A DNA stretch of 6,687 nucleotides from a bacterium UBP6_UBA1177 (GTDB taxonomy: Bacteria > UBP6 > UBA1177), in contig DBYV01000063.1 in assembly GCA_002310995.1 (NCBI GenBank), positions 1-6,687 of the forward strand, read 5' to 3'. The translations under genes and the position numbers were made by a program. Positions 1-5,904 of the stretch are shown here, in pieces. The notes beneath the pieces were generated by a model. It did no database searches. It saw only the letters and a program-made list of their open reading frames with translations, and had not been told where the DNA came from. Numbering within the stretch: the first letter of the stretch is position 1; each line of letters opens with the position of its first letter.

Positions 1-971
1 CCGTCGGTTTTCTTGACATCTGCCGCAATCTCTTCGGAAAGTTTTTTACTATTGGTCGTATCGAGATAACTTGAAAGAAGTCTGAGTCCTTCTTTGATGC
101 CTGAAAGTTTGGAATAATCAAGCTCTCCGAGCCATTTTCCGGTTCCGAGTTTCGCATATTTTCTTACTTTTGTTTCGCTTTCTCTCAGGTCGGAGCAGGT
201 TGAGTCAACAAGCAGAACCGCATTCGTAATTTCTGAAATGTTTGCAACATGGTCGCTCATTCCCTTGAAGCAGCTTGCAAAATCGTTTGCCTTCACGCAG
301 TAGGTCTTTTCTGCCGAAATGTCTGCATTGAATGAATATTTACCGTTCGCATCGGTATTCCCTGAAGCTATTTTTTCGGTTCCGCCGCATTCATAAAGAG
401 CAGCTTCTTTTCCCGAAACATCACTGCCTGACTGAAGAATACCCGAAATATTGTGGTTTTCGGTCGCTTCAGGATTGCCGGTATCGCCTGTATCGGTGTC
501 GGAATCGTTGTCAGTCTGTGTGTCGCCTGTATCGGTGTCGCTGTCTTCGTCCGGAGTCGAGTCGCCTGAATCGGTATCGACATCGTTATCCGTTATTCCG
601 GTATCCGAAATGTCGCTGTCTGAGTCATCCTTTTCCGAAGCCGTATCGGTATCATCGTCAGGTTCTTCTGGTTTTCCAGGATCTTTGATGCAGATGTTAT
701 TCTCCTCGTCGCAGACAAGACCTTCGTTGCAGGTTTTGTTAGGATAGCATTCGCCGTAAAGCTCGCCCATTATTCTGCCTGAATCGGTATCCTCGTCCGG
801 TGTCGTGTCCGGAATGTCATCGACATCTTCCACAACCGGATCGTCAGTCGTGCCGACATCGGTTGAATCTTCGTCAGGGTAGTCATAAACATTGTCTTTC
901 TTGCTTTCACCGCAGGAAACGGCGAAAACCAAAACGGAAAGAATCAGACAGAATGTAAAAAATCTTCTCAT
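1..971 (-). CDS. Partial lipoprotein: Cys-rich cassette, Asp/Thr stalk, carboxypeptidase-regulatory-like domain (C-terminus off the edge)
   Basis: I translated this frame through the left edge without meeting a stop: 323 complete codons are present and the C-terminus is missing. The start is the ATG at 971, with GGAGG at 978-982 six bases upstream. Residues 1-20 form a lipoprotein signal peptide (two Arg, hydrophobic core, AVSC with Cys20 as the lipidated residue). Residues 21-64 are acidic. Residues 70-96 hold four cysteines (75, 81, 87, 94) in a short GECYPNKTC / GLVC / NIC cassette that looks disulfide-bonded. Residues 97-166 are an Asp/Thr/Ser-rich stalk with DTDTGDT-like units, less regular than in the two genes at the right of the window. 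Residues 174-229 resemble a carboxypeptidase-regulatory or transthyretin-like beta sandwich, with the typical TDANGKYSF turn at 206-214. The rest, to 323, is mostly helical and unrecognised. It is divergent from the protease gene, with a 308-bp gap. I infer an outer-surface lipoprotein; ligand and role are unknown. Confidence 0.85.
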   Translation of the reverse strand, partial: MRRFFTFCLILSVLVFAVSCGESKKDNVYDYPDEDSTDVGTTDDPVVEDVDDIPDTTPDEDTDSGRIMGELYGECYPNKTCNEGLVCDEENNICIKDPGKPEEPDDDTDTASEKDDSDSDISDTGITDNDVDTDSGDSTPDEDSDTDTGDTQTDNDSDTDTGDTGNPEATENHNISGILQSGSDVSGKEAALYECGGTEKIASGNTDANGKYSFNADISAEKTYCVKANDFASCFKGMSDHVANISEITNAVLLVDSTCSDLRESETKVRKYAKLGTGKWLGELDYSKLSGIKEGLRLLSSYLDTTNSKKLSEEIAADVKKTD

Positions 972-999
972 TTCAGGCCTCCGAATATTGTTGGGATAG

Positions 1000-1048
1000 G
1001 GAGTTTAGGGTGTTTAGGGATTTAAATTCCCTAAATTCCTTAGACTCC
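1000..1048. other. Imperfect 21-bp inverted repeat (hairpin) in the intergenic region
   Basis: The left arm 1000-1020 and right arm 1028-1048 surround a 7-base AT loop (1021-1027). The inner eight pairs are perfect (TTTAGGGA with TCCCTAAA). Further out, the plus-strand RNA would pair with three G-U wobbles and one mismatch, while the minus-strand RNA would have four mismatches. The hairpin arises because the 9-bp repeat array switches orientation here. It lies 29 bases upstream of the start codon of the minus-strand lipoprotein gene, so it could form in that gene's mRNA leader. There is no U-tract, so it is not a typical terminator. Confidence 0.6.
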
Positions 1049-1107
1049 TTAGATTCCTTAGACTCCTTAGACTCCTTAGACTCCTTAAACTCCTTAGATT
1101 CCTTAGT
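1027..1107. repeat. Nine tandem 9-bp repeats, consensus YTCCTTARA
   Basis: Nine consecutive 9-base units can be laid out without gaps: 1027-1035, 1036-1044 and so on to 1099-1107. They differ mainly by C/T at the first position and A/G at the eighth; the first unit is CCCTAAA-like and the last ends in GT. Read on the minus strand the unit is TCTAAGGAG, so each copy carries a Shine-Dalgarno-like AAGGAG or AAGGAA. Two or three units in the opposite orientation (GTTTAGGGN) occupy about 1003-1020. The array lies in the presumed leader of the lipoprotein gene at 1-971. Confidence 0.9.
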
Positions 1108-1148
1108 TCTCATGCTCTTTTTAATAAAAAAAACAATATGAACATCGA

Positions 1149-1176
1149 ATACTACATGAAAGTCGAATAAAGACAA
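1149..1176 (-). promoter_or_regulatory. Candidate promoter of the left-edge lipoprotein gene
   Basis: On the minus strand TTGTCT (1171-1176) is followed after 16 bases by TAGTAT (1149-1154), a plausible but imperfect sigma-70-type pair. Transcription would start near 1142, giving a leader of about 170 bases that contains the 9-bp repeat array and the hairpin. The same TTGTCT hexamer is the best -35 candidate in front of the lipoprotein gene at 5794. The call rests on hexamer similarity only. Confidence 0.35.
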
Positions 1177-1224
1177 TTTTTTTGTATTACAATATGTTTG
1201 CTGTGCGAAGAATTTAAGTAATTA

Positions 1225-1253
1225 TTCGGAAATTTTTGCGATTTGTGTATAAT
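1225..1253 (+). promoter_or_regulatory. Candidate promoter of the subtilase gene
   Basis: A perfect TATAAT lies at 1248-1253. The -35 candidate TTCGGA (1225-1230, 17-bp spacer) matches the consensus at only three positions, so activity may depend on an activator or on the AT-rich upstream DNA. The start codon is 27 bases downstream of the -10 box, implying a leader of roughly 20 bases, just enough for the GGAGG at 1271-1275. Confidence 0.45.
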
Positions 1254-1279
1254 TCACCGTTTTTTTTGCCGGAGGCATC

Positions 1280-2743
1280 ATGAAAAAACTCTTTTTTGCA
1301 CTATTATTTTTATTGGTTTCTCAGGTGATTTTGGCTGAAAATACCGTTTTTGTGCAGCTTAAAGACGATGCGCGGAAGTTTTTGAAAAGTGATTTTGCAG
1401 ATTGCGGGATAATATATTTTTATAAGATAAAACGGACGAATTTTTACGCGGTACACTCTGATGTCAAAGATTCTTTGGATTGCATTTCTAAGTCGCCGCT
1501 TGTGAAAAAGGCTTTTGCCGATAAAAAAATAAATATTGAATACAAAAGCAGCGATCCTTTTTTTGAAAACCAGTGGCATCTTCTGAACACGGGACAGCGC
1601 GGAATCGCGGGAAACGACGCCAAGGTTGCGGCTGCATGGGATTATCTTGAAGATCTCGGAATCGAGCCTGGAAAAGGAGTGAAAATCGGAGTTATTGACG
1701 ACGCTTTTGATCTGCATCACCCCGATATGGCGGGAAAATATCTGAAAGGGCTCGATCTGGTTGACGGTGACGATTATCCGTACTCCGACGAGAATGAGCC
1801 GCACGGAACCTGCGTAACCGGTGTTATCGCTGCGGTGAAGGATAACGATCTCGGTGTTGCCGGGGCGTGTCCGGAATGCAAAATCGTTCCGGTCCGTTCT
1901 GGATCAACTCTGGGAGAAGGCGAGAACATGGCGAATGCCTTCAATTTTGTTCTGGATCAGGGGGTTCAGATAATTTCAAACAGCTGGGGACCTGCCGACA
2001 ACGGCGGCGGCGAGGATATGCCAGAAGTTATCAAAGAAATTGTTAAATATGCCCGCGAAAAGGAGAGAAACGGGCTCGGTGTCGTAATATTTTTTGCTGC
2101 TGGAAACGGAAACGAGGATATCAGCGCGGAAGAGACTTTTGACGGATACGCCGCAAACGAAGACGTGATCGCGGTCGGTGCGCTGAATGCCTACGGACAG
2201 AGGTCAACCTACAGCGATTTCGGAAAAGATCTCGATATTATGGCCCCTTCTTCTGATGTTGACGGCGATTATGTGTGGAACCCGTTTGCTGTTGACACGA
2301 TAAAAGACGGAATCTGGACAATTGATGCGAGAAGCTGGTACGGCTATTCGCAGAGTGACTACACCAGTGCTTTCGGTGGAACAAGCAGCGCATGTCCTCT
2401 TGCAGCCGCTGTGGCAGGGCTTTTGATTTCGGCTTATCCTGAGCTCAGCCGCGATGAACTTTACGAAATAATTACTAAAACCGCCGACAAAGTTTCGCCT
2501 GTTGATGCAGACTATGACGAAAACGGCTTCAGCGAAAAATACGGCTACGGCAGGATAAACGCCCTTGCCGCATTGCAACTGCTTTGCGAAAGGCACGAAT
2601 GCACGGGGGGACTTTCCGAAATCAAAGAAGAAACCTACGAACCTGAAGATCTTGAAATGGGAAGCGACATCGATGAATTTCCAGATGATTCGATGCTACC
2701 TGTGAAAACGACTGAAAAAGGGTGCTCGCTGAGCGTTCTCTGA
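1280..2743 (+). CDS. Secreted subtilisin-family (S8) serine protease, proprotein-convertase-like
   Basis: The product (487 residues) is an exported peptide hydrolase. The ATG at 1280 has GGAGG (1271-1275) four bases upstream. Residues 1-19 are a Sec signal peptide ending in ILA; there is no lipobox Cys, so the protein is probably periplasmic or released. Residues 20-95 look like a propeptide. The segment QWHLLNTGQ (98-106) is typical of the start of the catalytic domain in kexin-like and bacterial S8 proteases. The catalytic set is intact: Asp140 in GVID, His175 in PHGTC, oxyanion Asn276 in AAGN, and Ser369 in GGTSSACP. The domain ends near 435 at YGYGRINALAAL. A Cys pair (197, 200) sits between the His and Asn motifs. 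The tail 436-487 is acidic and has Cys436, Cys441 and Cys482, ending GCSLSVL with no membrane segment. The gene diverges from the left lipoprotein and converges on uvrC. Family and export are secure; the substrate is unknown. Confidence 0.93.
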   Translation: MKKLFFALLFLLVSQVILAENTVFVQLKDDARKFLKSDFADCGIIYFYKIKRTNFYAVHSDVKDSLDCISKSPLVKKAFADKKINIEYKSSDPFFENQWHLLNTGQRGIAGNDAKVAAAWDYLEDLGIEPGKGVKIGVIDDAFDLHHPDMAGKYLKGLDLVDGDDYPYSDENEPHGTCVTGVIAAVKDNDLGVAGACPECKIVPVRSGSTLGEGENMANAFNFVLDQGVQIISNSWGPADNGGGEDMPEVIKEIVKYAREKERNGLGVVIFFAAGNGNEDISAEETFDGYAANEDVIAVGALNAYGQRSTYSDFGKDLDIMAPSSDVDGDYVWNPFAVDTIKDGIWTIDARSWYGYSQSDYTSAFGGTSSACPLAAAVAGLLISAYPELSRDELYEIITKTADKVSPVDADYDENGFSEKYGYGRINALAALQLLCERHECTGGLSEIKEETYEPEDLEMGSDIDEFPDDSMLPVKTTEKGCSLSVL

Positions 2744-2775
2744 CTTATTTTTTCCTTTATAAAAATTATCGATTG

Positions 2776-4548
2776 TTATTTCAGTGCTCTTAGTATCTCT
2801 TCCGCGATTTCTTTAGTTATTCCTTTGACTTGCATGAGTTCTTCGGGAGTCGCTTCTTTTATCGCCGAGATGGTGCGGAATTTTTCAAGCAGCGCGTTTT
2901 CTCTCGCTTTGCCGATCCCTTTGACTTTCGCAAGCGGGAAATCGAGCCTTCCTTTGCGCAGTTCGCGGTTGAAAGTGATCGAAAAACGGTGTGTTTCGTC
3001 ACGTATCGCTTTTAAAGTCATTGCGAAAACTGTGTCCTGAAGCACGAGTTCGTTGCCGAGCCCGTCGATCAGAAGTTCCATTCCTTTGACGTTGTGCCTG
3101 TCTTTGATTATCCCGGCGACTTTTACAGCGCCGTTGATGACCGAATTTACAGATGAGACCTGCCCTTCGCCGCCGTCGATGAGAAGTAACGACGGTTTTT
3201 CGAGCGAGTTTTCCTTCCAGCGTTTGAGAAGACGCGCCGCGACTTCGCGCAGACTTCCGAAATCATCGACACCTTTGACGGTTTTGATTTTGTATCTGCG
3301 GTATTTCTTTTTGTCGAATCTGCCGTTTTCCCACCAGACTGCGCCGGCGACGTTGTATTCGCCGTAAAGTGTGGAAATATCGAGGCAGAGTATCGATGAA
3401 ACTTTTGTTTTCAGGAATTTCGAGATGACCGAGAGCGATTTGTTCGTTTTTTCGGTGTCGTTCAGGAAAACGCGAATGTTCTGTTCAATGTTGGTTTGCA
3501 GCATTTTGAGGATTTCGCCGCCCGCAAGCCCTGTTTTTCTGATGTCGCGCTGCAAGATCGCGGAAATTTCTTCTTTTGAAAGCGTTTCAGGGAAAAGAAA
3601 GATTTTGTCAGGAGTGTCCCGTCCTGCGTAGAACGAACTTAAAAATGTCGAAATCCAGCTTTTCATGTCCTCGAAAATGCCTGTTGCCGAAAACGATTTG
3701 AGCGAGATCATTTTTCCTTCGCTGTATCTTGCTGCTGCCGCGAAAAGAAGGTCGCCGAGACGCTTGAAACAAAAGAAATCCTCGGCGCCGTTTCCAGAAA
3801 ACTCGACTGAGTATTTCCGCTTGATGTCAGGCAGAAGCGTCATTAGATCCCGCAGCTTGGCCGCTTTTTCAAAGTTGAGCGCTTCAGAATTCGAAGCGAT
3901 TTTTTCCTGAATTATCCTTGAAATTTCGTTCCACTTTTTCCCTTGCAGGATTTCGATCGTGTTTTTTACGTTCTCAAGATATTTTTCACGGTCGGCATCT
4001 TTTCTGCACGGTGCAGGGCAGAGGCCGAGCTCGAAGTTTATGCACCCTTTCGGACGCCTGTTCGAGCAGTATTTGAGGGGATAAAGTGCCTGGATCAGCG
4101 ATTTCAGCGAGTTCATAAGGTTTATCTGCGTAAAAGGCCCGCGGAAATATTTGAGTTTCTTGCTGAGACGCCTTGTGGAAATGAGGCGCGGCCACTCTTC
4201 GTCGGTTACGGCGAGATATGGATATGTTTTGTCGTCCTTGAGATCGATGTTGAAAAGGGGCTGTCTGTTTTTGATTAGCAGATTTTCAAGAACAAGCGCC
4301 TCGGTTTCCGAATTCGTGAGGATGATTTCGACACTTCCCGCCTTTTTCATAAGCGATTCGACCATAGGACGGCTGTCTGTTCCCGAAATATACTGCGAAA
4401 CACGCGCTCTCAGATTTTTTGCTTTGCCGATATAGATGACTTTTCCGAGCTTGTTTTTGAATTGGTAAACTCCCGGCGTTTCGGGCAGTTTTTTCAGCAG
4501 CGTTTCATCGATTATGTAGGAATTTCCGGTGTTTTCTGGAATTGACAA
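2776..4548 (-). CDS. uvrC: UvrC, excinuclease ABC subunit C
   Basis: UvrC makes both incisions flanking a bulky DNA lesion after UvrA/UvrB recognition, in cytoplasmic nucleotide excision repair. The 590 residues match the usual length and domain order. The GIY-YIG nuclease (about 20-100) contains GVY (26-28), YIG (39-41), Arg47 and Glu83 and makes the 3' cut. Cysteines 161, 169, 177 and 181 form the conserved cluster associated with an Fe-S site. The UVR segment (about 207-241) binds UvrB. The RNase H-like 5' nuclease has Asp390 (LDIS), Asp458 (LLIDGG) and His520 (RDETHRF), corresponding to the known catalytic triad. A tandem helix-hairpin-helix (about 540-590) binds DNA. The start is TTG at 4548: the upstream in-frame stop is only eight codons away, no ATG or GTG lies between, and the next Met (62) would remove most of the GIY-YIG domain. 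The gene follows the stalk lipoprotein by 34 bp with no obvious promoter, so read-through is likely. It ends with TAA. Confidence 0.98.
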   Translation of the reverse strand: MSIPENTGNSYIIDETLLKKLPETPGVYQFKNKLGKVIYIGKAKNLRARVSQYISGTDSRPMVESLMKKAGSVEIILTNSETEALVLENLLIKNRQPLFNIDLKDDKTYPYLAVTDEEWPRLISTRRLSKKLKYFRGPFTQINLMNSLKSLIQALYPLKYCSNRRPKGCINFELGLCPAPCRKDADREKYLENVKNTIEILQGKKWNEISRIIQEKIASNSEALNFEKAAKLRDLMTLLPDIKRKYSVEFSGNGAEDFFCFKRLGDLLFAAAARYSEGKMISLKSFSATGIFEDMKSWISTFLSSFYAGRDTPDKIFLFPETLSKEEISAILQRDIRKTGLAGGEILKMLQTNIEQNIRVFLNDTEKTNKSLSVISKFLKTKVSSILCLDISTLYGEYNVAGAVWWENGRFDKKKYRRYKIKTVKGVDDFGSLREVAARLLKRWKENSLEKPSLLLIDGGEGQVSSVNSVINGAVKVAGIIKDRHNVKGMELLIDGLGNELVLQDTVFAMTLKAIRDETHRFSITFNRELRKGRLDFPLAKVKGIGKARENALLEKFRTISAIKEATPEELMQVKGITKEIAEEILRALK

Positions 4549-4553
4549 GAGAA

Positions 4554-4557
4554 CCTC
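4554..4557 (-). promoter_or_regulatory. Ribosome binding site supporting the TTG start of uvrC
   Basis: GAGG on the minus strand lies five bases upstream of the TTG at 4548, a normal spacing. Together with the in-frame TAA nine codons upstream, this fixes the rare TTG start. A small CGGC/GCCG stem (4557-4560 with 4568-4571) touches the edge of this site; four base pairs is too little to claim a regulatory role. Confidence 0.6.
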
Positions 4558-4582
4558 GGCAGAGTCAGCCGTTTAATTTAAG

Positions 4583-5794
4583 TTATTCGACAGTGTGGAC
4601 GCAGCGGTAATAAATTTCGTAGTTGTTATTGGTGGCTGCATAACCTATTTCACCATTGTTAAAATCTACATACCATGCTGTATTATGATCGTTGGATTGA
4701 TCTGTTGCCGACCATAATTTTTTTGTCTCGCCAAAAGGACTGTGTTCCAAAGAAGGTGAACATATATCACCGAACACTTTATTGCAGAGGCCGTTTGTAT
4801 AACAGCTGTCACTTGAGCATTCATTTGTTACCTGGCAGTCTCCGCCAGCCTTAGTTTTGTCACAATTTTGAATGATTCCTCTGAGTTCGTTTATCGTCGG
4901 CAGTTTCCAGCCGCTTGTGAATTTGCCTTCACTGTAACTCGCACATTTCGATTTTGCAGTATCCCAATCAACAGTAGTAGCTGATCTGGAAGACCAGATT
5001 AGATTGCCAGATTTGCAGGGCGTGACAGGATTAACCGAGCATTCATGCGGTTCATCTACACCTGTATCGGCGCCTGAATCAGCAGTGTCGCCTGTGTCGG
5101 CAGTGTCAGCGGTGTCGCCTGTGTCGGCAGTGTCAATAGTGTCGGTAGTATTAGCGGTGTCAGCGGTGTCAGAGGTATCAGCAGTGTCGGAAGTATCAGC
5201 AGTATCAGAAGTATCAGCAGTATCAGCAGTATCAGAAGTATCAGCTGTGTCAGAAGTATCAGAAGTATCAGCTGTGTCAGAAGTATCGGAAGTATCGGAA
5301 GTATCAGCAGTGTCAGAAGTATCGGCAGTATCCGAAGTGTCAGCGGTATCAGCAGTATCAGCGGTATCAGCAGTGTCAGCGGTATCAGCAGTGTCGGTAG
5401 TGTCAGAAGTATCAGCGGTGTCAGCAGTGTCGGTAGTATCAGCAGTGTCAGAGGTATCAGCAGTGTCGGCAGTATCAGAAGTATCAGCGGTGTCAGCGGT
5501 ATCAGCAGTATCAGCGGTGTCGGCAGTGTCAGAAGTGTCAGCGGTGTCGGCAGTGTCAGAAGTGTCAGCTGAATCAGAAGTGTCGGTAGTATCAGCAGTG
5601 TCAGAAGTGTTAGCAGTATCAGCTGTATCAGCTGTGTCTGCGCCAGTATCCGTTATATTGGTGTCTGAAGTGTCTGTACTTGTGCCGTTATCGGAATCTG
5701 AGTCTGGCGGGAAGATGTCTTCTACATCATGTTTTGAACATGAAGCAAGGGTAAACAGGCAGAAAATTGAGAAAACAACAAAAAATTTTTTCAT
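4583..5794 (-). CDS. Surface lipoprotein with 63-unit Asp-Thr-X stalk and Lcl/DUF1566 domain
   Basis: The 403-residue product starts at the ATG at 5794 with GAGG (5801-5804) six bases upstream. Residues 1-19 are a lipoprotein signal peptide with lipobox LASC, Cys19 being lipidated. Residues 20-52 are an Asp/Ser/Thr linker. Residues 53-241 are 63 unbroken three-residue units, nearly all D-T-A or D-T-S, with a few DTT, DTG and single NTS, NTT, DTI, DSA and DSG variants. Residues 251-403 form a Cys-rich C-terminal domain. Its segments LIWSSRS, FTSGWKLPTINELR, KLWSAT, AWYVDF and EIYYRCVH fit the Lcl C-terminal (DUF1566) family; Cys 251, 260, 284, 311, 320, 326, 331, 337, 345 and 398 suggest disulfides. 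The stalk probably holds this domain away from the membrane. Related domains have been linked to adhesion or ligand binding, but no function can be assigned here. It is a tandem paralogue of the gene at 5905-6687, with uvrC 34 bp downstream. Confidence 0.93.
   Translation of the reverse strand: MKKFFVVFSIFCLFTLASCSKHDVEDIFPPDSDSDNGTSTDTSDTNITDTGADTADTADTANTSDTADTTDTSDSADTSDTADTADTSDTADTADTADTADTADTSDTADTADTSDTADTTDTADTADTSDTTDTADTADTADTADTADTADTSDTADTSDTADTSDTSDTSDTADTSDTSDTADTSDTADTADTSDTADTSDTADTSDTADTANTTDTIDTADTGDTADTADTGDTADSGADTGVDEPHECSVNPVTPCKSGNLIWSSRSATTVDWDTAKSKCASYSEGKFTSGWKLPTINELRGIIQNCDKTKAGGDCQVTNECSSDSCYTNGLCNKVFGDICSPSLEHSPFGETKKLWSATDQSNDHNTAWYVDFNNGEIGYAATNNNYEIYYRCVHTVE
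5072..5638 (-). repeat. Coding tandem repeat: 63 units of 9 bp (Asp-Thr-Ala/Ser)
   Basis: The region is made of 9-base units of the form GAY-ACN-(GCN, TCN or ACN) on the minus strand. Synonymous positions vary freely (GAT/GAC; ACT/ACC/ACA; GCT/GCC/GCA), whereas Asp and Thr are almost never changed. The units are therefore not fresh identical copies: the protein pattern has been kept while the DNA drifted. Because the unit is a multiple of three, gain or loss of copies changes stalk length without shifting the frame. Confidence 0.95.
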
Positions 5795-5830
5795 AAATCA
5801 CCTCAATAAACAAAAAATCAAAACTTTTAC

Positions 5831-5860
5831 ATTATATAAGAAAAGAGGTTTGGGAGACAA
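5831..5860 (-). promoter_or_regulatory. Candidate promoter of the stalk lipoprotein gene (and possibly uvrC)
   Basis: On the minus strand TTGTCT (5855-5860) and a perfect TATAAT (5831-5836) are separated by 18 bp. This is the strongest promoter-like pair in the window. The start codon follows 36 bases after the -10 box. It sits in the 110-bp gap between the two DUF1566 genes; no strong terminator hairpin is visible in that gap, so read-through from the upstream gene may add to expression. Confidence 0.55.
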
Positions 5861-5904
5861 GTTTTTAGTGAGTGGAACTTAGTAAAATAGGTTATTAAGT
5901 GCGG

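Noticed and set aside
332..747. Two plus-strand open frames over the left lipoprotein gene
   Set aside because: They are Arg/Tyr- or Ser/Val-rich low-complexity shadows of the minus-strand Asp/Thr stalk, with no domain, and they overlap a convincing lipoprotein frame.
1310..1804. Minus-strand open frame of 164 codons inside the protease gene
   Set aside because: It lies antisense to a complete S8 protease with an intact catalytic set, and has no recognisable domain or ribosome site.
2744..2775. Bidirectional terminator between the protease gene and uvrC
   Set aside because: The 32 bp are AT-rich, but the only symmetry is the six-base ATCGAT; no GC stem followed by a T-run can be drawn on either strand.
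2741..2800. Read-through of the protease TGA or a frameshift giving a hydrophobic C-terminal anchor
   Set aside because: Past the stop the frame reads hydrophobic residues for a short way, but this only reflects AT-rich DNA and then the antisense of uvrC; no basic end or conserved anchor appears.
5072..5638. CRISPR-like or satellite array
   Set aside because: The units are 9 bp with no spacers, lie within a single coding frame and keep the amino-acid pattern, so this is a coding tandem repeat.
5004..5882. A 292-codon open frame on the plus strand across the stalk repeat, reading Val-Ser-Ala/Glu
   Set aside because: It is the antisense shadow of the Asp-Thr-X repeat: a 9-bp unit without stops stays open in several frames. 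The minus-strand frame has a signal peptide, a ribosome site, a promoter and a recognisable domain.
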